From Thioalkalivibrio thiocyanodenitrificans ARhD 1 (lineage in GTDB: Bacteria; Pseudomonadota; Gammaproteobacteria; Ectothiorhodospirales; Ectothiorhodospiraceae): DNA of 64,000 bases. The stretch lies in contig NZ_KB900536.1 of assembly GCF_000378965.1 (NCBI RefSeq), positions 817,583 to 881,582 of the forward strand, read 5' to 3'. Shown here piece after piece: positions 25,564-33,393 of this stretch (position 1 is the stretch's first letter; every line of letters begins with the position of its first letter). A model generated the notes under the pieces. The model searched no databases. It saw nothing but the letters and a program-made list of their open reading frames with translations, and was not told the DNA's origin. Position numbers and translations under genes: made by a program.

Positions 25564-26415
25564 TCAGCCCGGCACGGCGGCTGACGGCGAGGAGCCCCGT
25601 TGCTGCACAGACGGCGACTCCTCTTCATCATCAGCCGCGGGTCGCTGACCCTTGGCACTGGCTGTCGCGTCATGAAAGGCGGTCATCAACTCTGCGCGCA
25701 TCCTTTGAACTTCCGGGTCCTCGCGGTTGCGCGGATCCGGGAGGTCGACTTGCATCTCGTCCATGAACCTGCCGGGCGACCCCGCCATGATCAGGGCGCG
25801 ATCGGCCATGATGACCGCTTCATCGATATCGTGGGTCACAAGGATCAGGTTGATACCGATCCGTTTGGCAATGGCGCGCACATCGTGCTGCAGGGACGAG
25901 CGGGTGAAAGCATCCAACGCGGAGAAGGGTTCATCCAGCATCAGGATCTCGGGTTCCATGACCAGGGAGCGTGCCAGCGCCACGCGCTGCTGCTGCCCTC
26001 CGGACAGGTCCTGTACATTGTGGTCGGCGAACTTCTCGAGCTCTACGAGCTTGAGCGCCTCGTTGACCCGCTCGTCGATCTTCTTCTTCGGCCAGCCCGC
26101 GAAACGCAATCCGACACCCACGTTCTGCGTCACCTGCATCCACGGGAACAGGTGCGGGGCCTGAAACATCATCACCCAGCGAGGCGAGGGCCCCCGCACC
26201 TCGGTATCACCGAGGTGCACCTTGCCGCCTGTCGCAGGAAGCAGCCCGGCCATGATATGAAGAAGGGTCGACTTCCCGCAGCCGGAGCGGCCGATGATCG
26301 CGATGGCCTCCCCCGGTTTTGCCTCCAGGTTGACTTCCTCGAAGGTGAGCGGGCTCTTGGGCGTGTATTTGTGTGTAAGGCCCTTGATCTTGATGTCTAC
26401 GCCGCGGACTGGCAT
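25564..26415 (-). CDS. NitT/TauT-type ABC transporter ATP-binding protein
   Basis: The 283-residue ATPase of the importer shows Walker A GRSGCGKST, Q-loop WVMMFQAPHLFPW, signature LSGGQQQR, Walker B ILMLDEPFSALD and the switch His in THDIDEAV. The C-terminal 50 residues beyond the core are charged and probably disordered. Met at 26415 is chosen because TAGGAG lies 7 bases before it. An ATG 8 codons upstream is possible. The gene begins 158 bases after the P15K-like gene, so an internal promoter is possible. Confidence 0.9.
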   Translation of the reverse strand: MPVRGVDIKIKGLTHKYTPKSPLTFEEVNLEAKPGEAIAIIGRSGCGKSTLLHIMAGLLPATGGKVHLGDTEVRGPSPRWVMMFQAPHLFPWMQVTQNVGVGLRFAGWPKKKIDERVNEALKLVELEKFADHNVQDLSGGQQQRVALARSLVMEPEILMLDEPFSALDAFTRSSLQHDVRAIAKRIGINLILVTHDIDEAVIMADRALIMAGSPGRFMDEMQVDLPDPRNREDPEVQRMRAELMTAFHDATASAKGQRPAADDEEESPSVQQRGSSPSAAVPG

Positions 26416-26572
26416 CGATTGACTCCTACCAATGAGCAATAAGCTGTACGAAATTTCTGGTCAGACGCGTTCAATAATGCACCGCTTGTCGGCACGGCAC
26501 CGTCGCATCCACGTGGTAAATTCAGGGCATCCATGCCTCGCAGGTTCCAACATCCATCTGTAAAGATGGGGC

Positions 26573-26998
26573 TCAAACGCTGTTCAGGCGCTGACCCACC
26601 TGCTCCATGCGACGGGCCAGCTCTTCCTCATCGAGCAGACCGCGCCGGATCATCGAGTGCGCCAGGGCGAGAAGCTGTCGCTCGGGGAACGGCACCTCCT
26701 CGTAGATCGTCTCCGACAGGTCGTCCTCCTCGGCCCGACGCTCGAGCGCCGGAAGCGCACAGGAGCCCTCTTCGATCTCTTCATGGAACTTCACGCAGGA
26801 ATCCCCCGCGAGCAGATCACACGTGGCTTCCAGCGTGATCTTCCATGGCGGATCCGGGTTGGTCACCCCGTACTGGGCAGCCAGATCCTCCCAAACCCTG
26901 CCCTTGCTCTGCACATCCTCCAGCAAAGGGATCGGGGACGTATCGATGACCCTTTCGATCTCCTGGCCATCCGAGCCGTTACGGTTCGTCGCAGTCAT
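26573..26998 (-). CDS. Thiocyanate hydrolase activator (P15K-like)
   Basis: The 141-residue acidic protein resembles nitrile hydratase accessory/beta-N-terminal domains: PFPERQLLALAHSMIRRGLL is the conserved helix that also starts NHase beta-type proteins, and VWEDLAAQYGVTNPDPPWKI precedes it. In Thiobacillus thioparus the gene directly after scnBAC encodes P15K, which promotes cobalt insertion and active expression of the hydrolase. This gene has the same position (28 bases after scnC) and size. The role is inferred from that parallel. Confidence 0.78.
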   Translation of the reverse strand: MTATNRNGSDGQEIERVIDTSPIPLLEDVQSKGRVWEDLAAQYGVTNPDPPWKITLEATCDLLAGDSCVKFHEEIEEGSCALPALERRAEEDDLSETIYEEVPFPERQLLALAHSMIRRGLLDEEELARRMEQVGQRLNSV

Positions 26999-27026
26999 GG
27001 CGGACTCCTCAAGGATATGACCAAAA

Positions 27027-27731
27027 TCAGTGGTCGTGGTGAACCGGGTTCTTGGCCTTGAGGACCGGGCGCTTCGCATTCGAAGTAATGCCGGGCTTCG
27101 GCAAAGCAACTCCGATCAGACAGTCGCGGGTCACGATCTCCGCCAGCTGATCCTCGGTCCAACCCTCGGTGCCCTCGGGCCGGACCGGCATCACGATGTA
27201 ACGGGTCTTCTGGTTGGAGTCGGCCACCCGCACCTCAACGTCCTCAGGCAGCTGCATGCCGAACTCCGACAGCACCTGGCGCGGCCAGCGCACGAGACGG
27301 CGACGGTAGTTGGGGGTGCGATACCACTCCGGGGACTGGCCGAGAATCGGGCGGGGATAGCAGGAGCAGAGCGTGCAGACCACGACGTGCTTCAGTTTCG
27401 GCGTATCCACCAGGACACGGAGGTTGCAGTAATCACTGGGGGTGCCGAAGTGGGTCGGCGGAGTCATCACCCAGTCGATGCCCACGGCCTTGCTGGCCTC
27501 GACACCATCCTCTTCACACAGCTTCTTGTACTCGGGGTCCAGCCACGCCTTGGCCACCAGGCGGGCCGCCGGCAATGGCCCGAGAGTGTGTACATACTCG
27601 GTCCACACCCGGTGATCCTCTGCCGAAAAGAGCCCTTTCTCGATGGCCAATTCACGGACAGCCAATTCGAGGATCTCAAAATCGCTGACCTCGTCAACCA
27701 TCGGTGCGGGTTTGTGGTCATGATCTGCCAT
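27027..27731 (-). CDS. scnC: Thiocyanate hydrolase gamma (catalytic, cobalt-binding) subunit
   Basis: The homologue of nitrile hydratase alpha, carrying the catalytic metal. The claw motif VCTLCSCYPRP is visible at about residues 118-128. The Thr in CTLCSC is the mark of the Co type rather than the Fe type (CSLCSC), and two of these Cys are normally oxidised in active enzymes. The enzyme converts SCN- plus water to carbonyl sulfide and ammonia. The 234-residue length is near the T. thioparus gamma subunit (about 243). Nitrile hydratase is the main alternative. The split beta-type partners and operon favour SCNase. Start at 27731 is set by GAGGAA 6 bases upstream. Confidence 0.88.
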   Translation of the reverse strand: MADHDHKPAPMVDEVSDFEILELAVRELAIEKGLFSAEDHRVWTEYVHTLGPLPAARLVAKAWLDPEYKKLCEEDGVEASKAVGIDWVMTPPTHFGTPSDYCNLRVLVDTPKLKHVVVCTLCSCYPRPILGQSPEWYRTPNYRRRLVRWPRQVLSEFGMQLPEDVEVRVADSNQKTRYIVMPVRPEGTEGWTEDQLAEIVTRDCLIGVALPKPGITSNAKRPVLKAKNPVHHDH

Positions 27732-27770
27732 CTGCATTTCCTCTTTAATCTTGTATGTCGGCGTAACGTC

Positions 27771-28139
27771 TTACGCCTTCTCTAGATACATCTCGGGGAT
27801 TTCGGTCTCCAGGGTGTCGCCCCCGTAGACCTCATGATACTCGGGCCAGAGATCGCGCTGCGAGAACACGATGCTGTAGAACCACACGACATTGTCCGTG
27901 TTGTCCCAGGCTTCGTCCTCGGCAGGGGGGCTTTCATAAACAGTCCTGACGATCGTGCCGACGGCCCCGCGGACGTAAGTCATAGTGCGGGTATAAAAGA
28001 TATCCGGGCGGTCCTTGACGCGAACCCGATCACCGATCTTGAACTTGGCCTTCCCCGCCTTGCCCTTGAAACACTGGGGATCGCCAACGCCCGTGGCGAT
28101 CTTGGCGTGATGAGTCCTATCGTGCTCAACTCTGCTCAT
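27771..28139 (-). CDS. scnA: Thiocyanate hydrolase alpha subunit
   Basis: This 122-residue subunit corresponds to the C-terminal domain of nitrile hydratase beta, a small beta-barrel. FKIGDRVRVKDRP is the conserved start of that domain, followed by TYVRGAVGTIVRTVYESPP and VVWFYSIVFSQRDLW. In true nitrile hydratase this domain is fused to the N-terminal domain encoded here by scnB. The fission is specific to SCNase. The start overlaps the end of scnB by 14 bases, indicating translational coupling and fixed stoichiometry. Confidence 0.87.
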   Translation of the reverse strand: MSRVEHDRTHHAKIATGVGDPQCFKGKAGKAKFKIGDRVRVKDRPDIFYTRTMTYVRGAVGTIVRTVYESPPAEDEAWDNTDNVVWFYSIVFSQRDLWPEYHEVYGGDTLETEIPEMYLEKA

Positions 28140-28563
28140 AGCGCTTTCTCACCTCTTCGATTTTGTCGTGCAGCTCAGTGAGCGTGACGTACTGTTTGTC
28201 GATAAGGATCAGGGCCGCCGTCATCAGCCAACGCCCGTAATAAGGAAGCCCGAGGTAGATGGTCTGGCCAACATCAACGTTCTGACGCCGACGACGTTCC
28301 TCGGCCGTCCAGACGCCGCGCCATGCCAGGCATTCGCAGGTCGCAAAGGTGTTGAGCTCCCACACTTCCTCTTCTTTCTCATGCCACTCGATGGGCACGT
28401 CATACTCACCGCCGACATCATGCGCCGAACGCGTGTACGCCCGGTAGAGCGTATGAGTGATCTCCGTCGGAGCCGGCGCGTGCGTCTGCTTATGCAGTGC
28501 CGGCTGCAGCTGTCCGACGGTCTGAAGATGCTGGAGCACCTCTTCTCGTGTTGACGATGACAT
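28126..28563 (-). CDS. scnB: Thiocyanate hydrolase beta subunit
   Basis: The 145-residue subunit corresponds to the N-terminal helical domain of nitrile hydratase beta. Conserved parts include FATCECLAWRGVWTAEE (compare FALTRAM-type helix and RAMEW region) and GLPYYGRWLMTAALILI, equivalent to the xYYexW segment before helices of NHase beta. It is the promoter-proximal gene of the large minus-strand operon. The ATG at 28563 follows AAGGAG; a frame open to 28602 has no such site. Confidence 0.87.
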   Translation of the reverse strand: MSSSTREEVLQHLQTVGQLQPALHKQTHAPAPTEITHTLYRAYTRSAHDVGGEYDVPIEWHEKEEEVWELNTFATCECLAWRGVWTAEERRRRQNVDVGQTIYLGLPYYGRWLMTAALILIDKQYVTLTELHDKIEEVRKRYEQS

Positions 28564-29120
28564 TGTGTTGGACTCCTTAGATGTACTGTGGACTACGAAC
28601 AAATCCGGGTTTTCAAGAACTTTGCGCCCCGTCCTCCTGGGGGTGCGATCACCACTCCTCAGTTACTGATCCATCCACCGGCCGAACCCATCCAGCCACG
28701 TCAAGGCGCCGCATGAACTACTCTCTGCTTGCCGTTGACATTCCGGGACCCCTTCCTTCGACCGGGACAAGCCGTGTCGCAGGTCGAGTTACAAGACCCC
28801 TTCCCAAGGCTTGATATAGACGATCCCTATAGGAACATCCTGCGTATCTCTTTCGGAGTATAGGCAGGGGCCGCTCATTAGGCCAAGAACTTATTATTAT
28901 GGAACTTATAGGACTCTCCTATTTACAGCAAGTCCCGATTTTCCTGACCTTCCGGCTTGCTCGCGGCTCCGGGCCACTCCCGTCCTGCATTCCCTGGGCT
29001 TATCCAGGATGGGATATAAGCGTTTTCTAATGGCCGCAAATTTCTTCTGGGTATGGAGCCTAAACGCTGATGTGCTATAAGTCTAAGAACTAATAACTAT
29101 TGAACTCGTAGGACTTTCCT
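28564..29120. promoter_or_regulatory. Divergent control region scnB / lysR
   Basis: This 557-bp AT-richer region separates the SCNase operon from the LysR regulator and has no convincing gene. It contains CCTATAGG at 28826-28833, two long direct repeats described separately, and further TATAAG/CTATAAG elements around 29010 and 29075. Such density of AT-rich symmetrical boxes is expected for LysR activator binding and the two divergent promoters. Confidence 0.7.
28885..28922. repeat. 38-bp regulatory direct repeat, copy 1
   Basis: The 38-bp element starts AAGAACTTATTATTATGG and ends with the inverted repeat ATAGGActcTCCTAT. It matches copy 2 exactly 200 bp downstream at 31 of 38 positions. 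It is a probable LysR operator. Confidence 0.7.
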
Positions 29121-29122
29121 AT
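29085..29122. repeat. 38-bp regulatory direct repeat, copy 2, overlapping lysR start
   Basis: The 38-bp element starts AAGAACTAATAACTATTG and ends GTAGGActtTCCTAT; its last two bases are the first two of the lysR ATG. A protein bound here would block lysR, so it is likely the autoregulatory site. Confidence 0.7.
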
Positions 29123-30125
29123 GCCCAGAAAAGTTGTTTTCCCTCGCTCCCTTCAGTACCTGCTCGCGATCGCCGAGCACGGCAGCTTCACCCGGGCGGC
29201 CGAAGCCCTTCACGTATCACAACCCAGCCTGTCCCAGCAGATCAAGCAACTGGAGGAGCTGCTGCAATCCCCGCTGCTGGACCGCACGGGGCGGACAGTG
29301 CGGTTGACCGACGCCGGCGAGGTCTACGTGCGCCATGCCCGGCGGGCCTGGGGGGAACTGGACGCCGGTACACGGGCCATCCACGACATGCAGGACCTGA
29401 GCCGAGGCTCGCTCCGCCTGGGGTGGAATCCGATCACCGATTACCTGACGTGCTCCCTGCTGGTGGAATTCAACAGCCTCTATCCCGGCATCACGCTGAG
29501 CACCCTGGAGATGCCCCAGGACGACATCGAAGCCGCCGTGGCCGACGACCATATTGATGTCGGCATTACCTTTCGCCATCCGGCCCGGAGCAAAGCGACA
29601 CGATCGGGCGAGATCGAGACGACCCTGCTCTTTGAAGAGTCCCTCTGCCTTGCGGTCGGTAACGCCCACCCCCGTGCGGGCCAGCAGGACCGCCTGGACG
29701 CACAGGAATTCGGGCAGGAATCGCTGGTACTGCTCAATCGAGACTTCGCGTTGCGACGCCACGTGGACGGCTATTGCCTGGAGCACGGCATCGTGCCGCG
29801 CACCGTGATGGAGACCAATTCGCTCAGCGTGATCATCGAGATGCTTCAGGTCGGACCGCTTGCCAGTGTCCTGCCCAAGACCATCGTTCGCAGCCAGTGC
29901 GGCCTTTACGCCATTGACTTGACACCCAGGCTTCCGCAGAAGGCGATCACCGTCATCACCCGCAAGGGTGGGTACAAAAGCCCGGCATGCCTCGCGTTCA
30001 CGGCGCTGGCCTCGGACTGGTCCGTCCGCAGAACCAAGGAGATACCCGTTCGACGGAGAAGGCCCTGTCCGCTTGCCGAGGAATATCATCAACCGAAGGG
30101 AAGTCAGCTGCAGGCGAAACACTGA
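29121..30125 (+). CDS. LysR-family regulator of the thiocyanate/cyanate cluster
   Basis: The 334-residue regulator has an N-terminal LysR helix-turn-helix (HGSFTRAAEALHVSQPSLSQ, then LEELLQSPLLDRTGRTVRLT) and a two-lobe effector domain (GSLRLGWNPITDYLTCSLLVEF; DDIEAAVADDHIDVGITF). It is divergent from the SCNase operon and lies 102 bases upstream of cyanase, the arrangement of CynR-type regulators. The C-terminal 45 residues are Arg-rich and longer than usual. Its effector is probably thiocyanate or cyanate. The start codon lies inside a likely operator, implying autoregulation. Confidence 0.9.
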   Translation: MPRKVVFPRSLQYLLAIAEHGSFTRAAEALHVSQPSLSQQIKQLEELLQSPLLDRTGRTVRLTDAGEVYVRHARRAWGELDAGTRAIHDMQDLSRGSLRLGWNPITDYLTCSLLVEFNSLYPGITLSTLEMPQDDIEAAVADDHIDVGITFRHPARSKATRSGEIETTLLFEESLCLAVGNAHPRAGQQDRLDAQEFGQESLVLLNRDFALRRHVDGYCLEHGIVPRTVMETNSLSVIIEMLQVGPLASVLPKTIVRSQCGLYAIDLTPRLPQKAITVITRKGGYKSPACLAFTALASDWSVRRTKEIPVRRRRPCPLAEEYHQPKGSQLQAKH

Positions 30126-30227
30126 CGGCTTGTGCCTGCCAACACGGATAAATGGGAGCCGAACCCGATTGCCGCGCGGCAACGAATGTTGTTACTTTGA
30201 CACTTTTTGATTGACGGAGGAGAAGAG

Positions 30228-30668
30228 ATGAACAAAGAAGAAATGACCGACCGCATCATTGCTGCCAAAAAGGCCCGGGGACTCACCTGGGAGGCCATTG
30301 CCGCCGAGGTGGGCAAGGGTCAGACGTGGGTTACATCGGCCTGTCTCGGCATGAACAGCATGCCCGAGGACATCGCAAGGCGGCTTTGCGATTTCCTCGA
30401 ACTCGACGATGAGGTGTGCATCACGCTGCAGGAGTATCCCCACAAGTCATGGAAGAAGACGGTCCCGCAGGACCCGGTCATCTACCGGCTCTACGAGGCA
30501 CTCGGCGTATACGGCGATACCATCAAGGAAACCATTCATGAGAAGTTCGGTGATGGCATCATGAGCGCCATCGACTTCTCCATGGACATCCGGAAGCAGG
30601 AGGATCCGAACGGGGACCGCGTCGTGATCACGCTGAACGGCAAGTTCCTCCCCTATCGCTCGTGGTGA
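30228..30668 (+). CDS. cynS: Cyanate hydratase (cyanase)
   Basis: Cyanase catalyses bicarbonate-dependent decomposition of cyanate to ammonia and CO2. The 146-residue protein has the N-terminal helix-turn-helix-like domain (KKARGLTWEAIAAEVGKGQT) and the C-terminal catalytic domain with YRLYEALGVYGDTIKETIHE, which contains the catalytic Arg and Glu, then GDGIMSAIDFSMDI with the catalytic Ser, and the ending GKFLPYRSW. The ATG at 30228 follows GGAGGAG. It lies downstream of lysR on the same strand and is followed by a strong hairpin. Confidence 0.95.
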   Translation: MNKEEMTDRIIAAKKARGLTWEAIAAEVGKGQTWVTSACLGMNSMPEDIARRLCDFLELDDEVCITLQEYPHKSWKKTVPQDPVIYRLYEALGVYGDTIKETIHEKFGDGIMSAIDFSMDIRKQEDPNGDRVVITLNGKFLPYRSW

Positions 30669-30711
30669 TGACCGGCCCCGTTGCCGCACGGCCGTCAGGC
30701 CCGTGACCGCC

Positions 30712-30761
30712 GGCACCAAACGATAAAAGCCCCGGAATCGGGGCTTTTATCGTTTGGTGCC
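30712..30761. terminator. Perfect 23-bp stem hairpin between cynS and tRNA-Gly
   Basis: GGCACCAAACGATAAAAGCCCCG is followed by a GAAT loop and its exact complement. T-rich stretches within the stem give U-runs on either strand, so it can end cynS transcription on the plus strand and tRNA-Gly/pgsA transcription on the minus strand. Confidence 0.88.
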
Positions 30762-30771
30762 GTGCCATATC

Positions 30772-30847
<76 letters not shown>

Positions 30848-30908
30848 AGGAAGCGCGTATTTTAGTGAGCCACGGGAATTTGTGTCAAGCTCACCGCCCC
30901 CGGGCAGG

Positions 30909-31466
30909 TCAGACCTCCTCCACCCGGCGCAGCGCCGCGCGCAGGTACTGGATCATGGACCAGAGTGTCAGGGCGGCTGCCACATAGAGCAGGACAAGAC
31001 CCAGGGTGACCACGGGCATGCCGGCCACGGGCTGCTCGTAGAGCAGCAGGAAGATGGCCACCATCTGGGCGGTGGTCTTGAGCTTGCCCATGCTGGATAC
31101 GGCCACCTTGCGCTGCTGACCGATCTGCGCCATCCATTCCCTGAGGGCGGAGATGGCAATCTCGCGGCCAATGATGACTATGGCGGCGGCGGCCACCACG
31201 ATACCCCCCATCCGGTCCACCACCAGGACCAGCGCCGCGGCCACCATGAGTTTGTCTGCCACCGGGTCCAGAAAGGCGCCAAAGCGTGATGTCTGCCCCA
31301 GACGCCGGGCCAGGTAGCCGTCCAGCCAGTCGGTCACCCCTGCCAGGGCGAAGATGCCCGCGCTGGCGGGTCCCGCCCATGAGACCGGCAGATAGAAGAC
31401 CACCACGATGAGGGGGATCAGGGCAATGCGCAGCCAGGTGATCAGGGTGGGGATGTTGAGGATCAT
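30909..31466 (-). CDS. pgsA: CDP-diacylglycerol-glycerol-3-phosphate 3-phosphatidyltransferase
   Basis: PgsA makes phosphatidylglycerophosphate, the committed step to phosphatidylglycerol and cardiolipin, in the inner membrane. The 185-residue protein has the start MILNIPTLITWLRI and the CDP-alcohol phosphotransferase motif D-G-x2-A-R-x8-G-x3-D-x3-D, seen as DWLDGYLARR, then RFGAFLDPVAD. Four to five transmembrane segments follow the family pattern. It lies 87 bases after uvrC on the same strand, the standard gammaproteobacterial order. Confidence 0.95.
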   Translation of the reverse strand: MILNIPTLITWLRIALIPLIVVVFYLPVSWAGPASAGIFALAGVTDWLDGYLARRLGQTSRFGAFLDPVADKLMVAAALVLVVDRMGGIVVAAAAIVIIGREIAISALREWMAQIGQQRKVAVSSMGKLKTTAQMVAIFLLLYEQPVAGMPVVTLGLVLLYVAAALTLWSMIQYLRAALRRVEEV

Positions 31467-31553
31467 GGCTCAGCGCCTTTGTTGTGGGTTCCCGCTCATC
31501 GCGGGGTGTTCCGGAACGGTCGAGGCCGGCGCGTGTGATGAATTCGCAGGCGC

Positions 31554-33386
31554 TCAGTCCGCGTGGAAGCTGTCATAGATCTGCTGCGCCAGTTTCCGGC
31601 TGATGCCCGGCACCTTGGCCAGTTCCACGACCCCTGCCCGGCTGATGCCCTGCAGACCTCCGAAATGCTTGAGCAGCTGCTGCCTGCGCTTGGGCCCCAT
31701 CCCCGGGATCTGTTCCAGGGGTGACACGTTGCGCGCACGGGCCCGTCGCTGGCGATGCCCGGTGATGGCAAACCGGTGCGCCTCGTCGCGTATCTGTTGA
31801 ATGAGGTGCAGGGCGCGGGAGCCTGGCGCCAGTATGATAGACGGGCGCCCCGGGTCACTCAATACGAGTGTCTCCAGCCCGGGGCGCCGGTCAGCGCCCT
31901 TGGCCACACCCACCACGGTGACACCGGCCACCTGGAGTTCCTCCAGTACCTTGAGGGCCTCGGCCACCTGCCCCTTGCCGCCGTCGATGAACAGCACGTC
32001 CGGGAGGCGGCCCTCCCCTTCCTTGAGGCGGGTGTAGCGCCGATGCAGGGCCTGGCGCATGGCCGCGTAGTCGTCCCCCGGGGTGATGCCCTCGATGTTG
32101 AAGCGCCGGTAATCGGATTTGACCGGTCCTTCCGCGTCGAAGACCACGCAGGAGGCCACCGTGAGTTCGCCCTGGGTATGACTGATGTCGAAACATTCCA
32201 TGCGCCCCGGGGGCTCATCGAGGTCCAGTTCCTCGGCCAGCACCTCCAGACGCTCGCGCATCCCGGCCCGGCTGGCGAGGCGGCCGGCCAGGGCCATTTC
32301 GGCGTTGCGCAGGGCCATTTCCAGCCACCGGGCGCGCTCTCCGCGCACCCGCGTGCTCAGCGTCACCGCCTTGCCCCGGCGCAGGGCGAGCATTCCGGCC
32401 AGGGTTTCACGGTCGGCGGGTTCGTGGCTGAGGATGATCTCGCCGGGCACCTCGTGGTTGAGGTAATACTGCCCCAGGAAGGCGGTGAGCAGTTCATCCA
32501 CCTGCGTGTCCTCGGGCAGCTTCGGAAACAGGGCCTTGTTGCCCAGGTGGTGGCCGCCGCGCACGAAGAATACCTGTACGCAGGCCTGACCGGATGCCAC
32601 GTGACAGGCAACGATATCCACGTTTGCGCTGCCGCCGCTGATGTGCTGTTGCTCGGAGATCTGCCGCAGCCGGCTGATCTGGTCCCGATAGCGGGCCGCA
32701 TTCTCGAAGGCCAGCTCCGCGGAGGCGGCCTCCATGCGGTTGACCAGATCCTGGATCACCTCGCCGCTGCGCCCTTCCAGGAACTGCACCGCGTGTTCCA
32801 CGTCGCGCCGGTATTCCGCCTCGTCCACGTAGCCGACGCACGGCGCCGTGCAACGGCGGATCTGGTATTGCAGGCAGGGGCGGGACCGATTCTGGAAAAA
32901 GCTGTCCTCGCACGGGCGCAGGAGAAAGAGCTTTTGCAGCAGATTCAGGGCCTCGCGCACCGCGGCAGAGGAGGGATAAGGGCCGAAATAGCGCCCGCCC
33001 GGCTTGCGTGCACCGCGGTGAAAGGCGAGGCGGGGAAAGGCGTGATCGGTGACGAGGATGTAGGGATAACCCTTGTCATCGCGCAACAGCACGTTGTAGC
33101 GGGGCTGGTGCTCCTTGATCAGGTTGTTCTCCAGCAGCAGCGCCTCGGCCTCGGTGTCGGTCACCGTGATCTCGATGGCGTCTATCTGGCTCACCATGGA
33201 GCGGATGCGGGTGCTGGAGACGTTGCGGCGAAAGTAACTGGACACCCGTTTCTTCAGGTCCTTCGCCTTGCCCACGTAGAGGACCGTGCCCTGCGCATCC
33301 AGCATCCGGTAGACGCCGGGACGATGGGTCAGGTGACGCAGGAACGCCGACGGATCGAAGGGTGCCGCGGACGACGAATCGCTCAT
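31554..33386 (-). CDS. uvrC: Excinuclease ABC subunit C
   Basis: UvrC makes both incisions around a UvrB-marked lesion in nucleotide excision repair. The 610-residue protein has an N-terminal GIY-YIG nuclease domain (RPGVYRMLDAQGTVLYVGKA), a UvrB-interacting UVR region (VIQDLVNRMEAASAELAFENA), a RNase-H-like endonuclease domain (RMECFDISHTQG; DVLFIDGGKGQVAEA) and a C-terminal helix-hairpin-helix pair (LEQIPGMGPKRRQQLLKHFG). It is complete and of standard length. The gene starts 7 bases after the uracil-DNA glycosylase gene end. Confidence 0.96.
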   Translation of the reverse strand: MSDSSSAAPFDPSAFLRHLTHRPGVYRMLDAQGTVLYVGKAKDLKKRVSSYFRRNVSSTRIRSMVSQIDAIEITVTDTEAEALLLENNLIKEHQPRYNVLLRDDKGYPYILVTDHAFPRLAFHRGARKPGGRYFGPYPSSAAVREALNLLQKLFLLRPCEDSFFQNRSRPCLQYQIRRCTAPCVGYVDEAEYRRDVEHAVQFLEGRSGEVIQDLVNRMEAASAELAFENAARYRDQISRLRQISEQQHISGGSANVDIVACHVASGQACVQVFFVRGGHHLGNKALFPKLPEDTQVDELLTAFLGQYYLNHEVPGEIILSHEPADRETLAGMLALRRGKAVTLSTRVRGERARWLEMALRNAEMALAGRLASRAGMRERLEVLAEELDLDEPPGRMECFDISHTQGELTVASCVVFDAEGPVKSDYRRFNIEGITPGDDYAAMRQALHRRYTRLKEGEGRLPDVLFIDGGKGQVAEALKVLEELQVAGVTVVGVAKGADRRPGLETLVLSDPGRPSIILAPGSRALHLIQQIRDEAHRFAITGHRQRRARARNVSPLEQIPGMGPKRRQQLLKHFGGLQGISRAGVVELAKVPGISRKLAQQIYDSFHAD

Positions 33387-33393
33387 GAGCCGG

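Noticed and set aside
27027-28563. Nitrile hydratase instead of thiocyanate hydrolase
   Set aside because: The metal motif fits both, but the beta subunit is split into two genes, a P15K-like gene follows, and cyanase lies on the other side of the regulator, all pointing to SCNase.
25400-28690. Similar GATCCATC-containing stretches upstream of the receptor gene and in the scnB leader as a shared operator
   Set aside because: They match over only about 18-20 bases and lie in opposite orientations; too weak to call.
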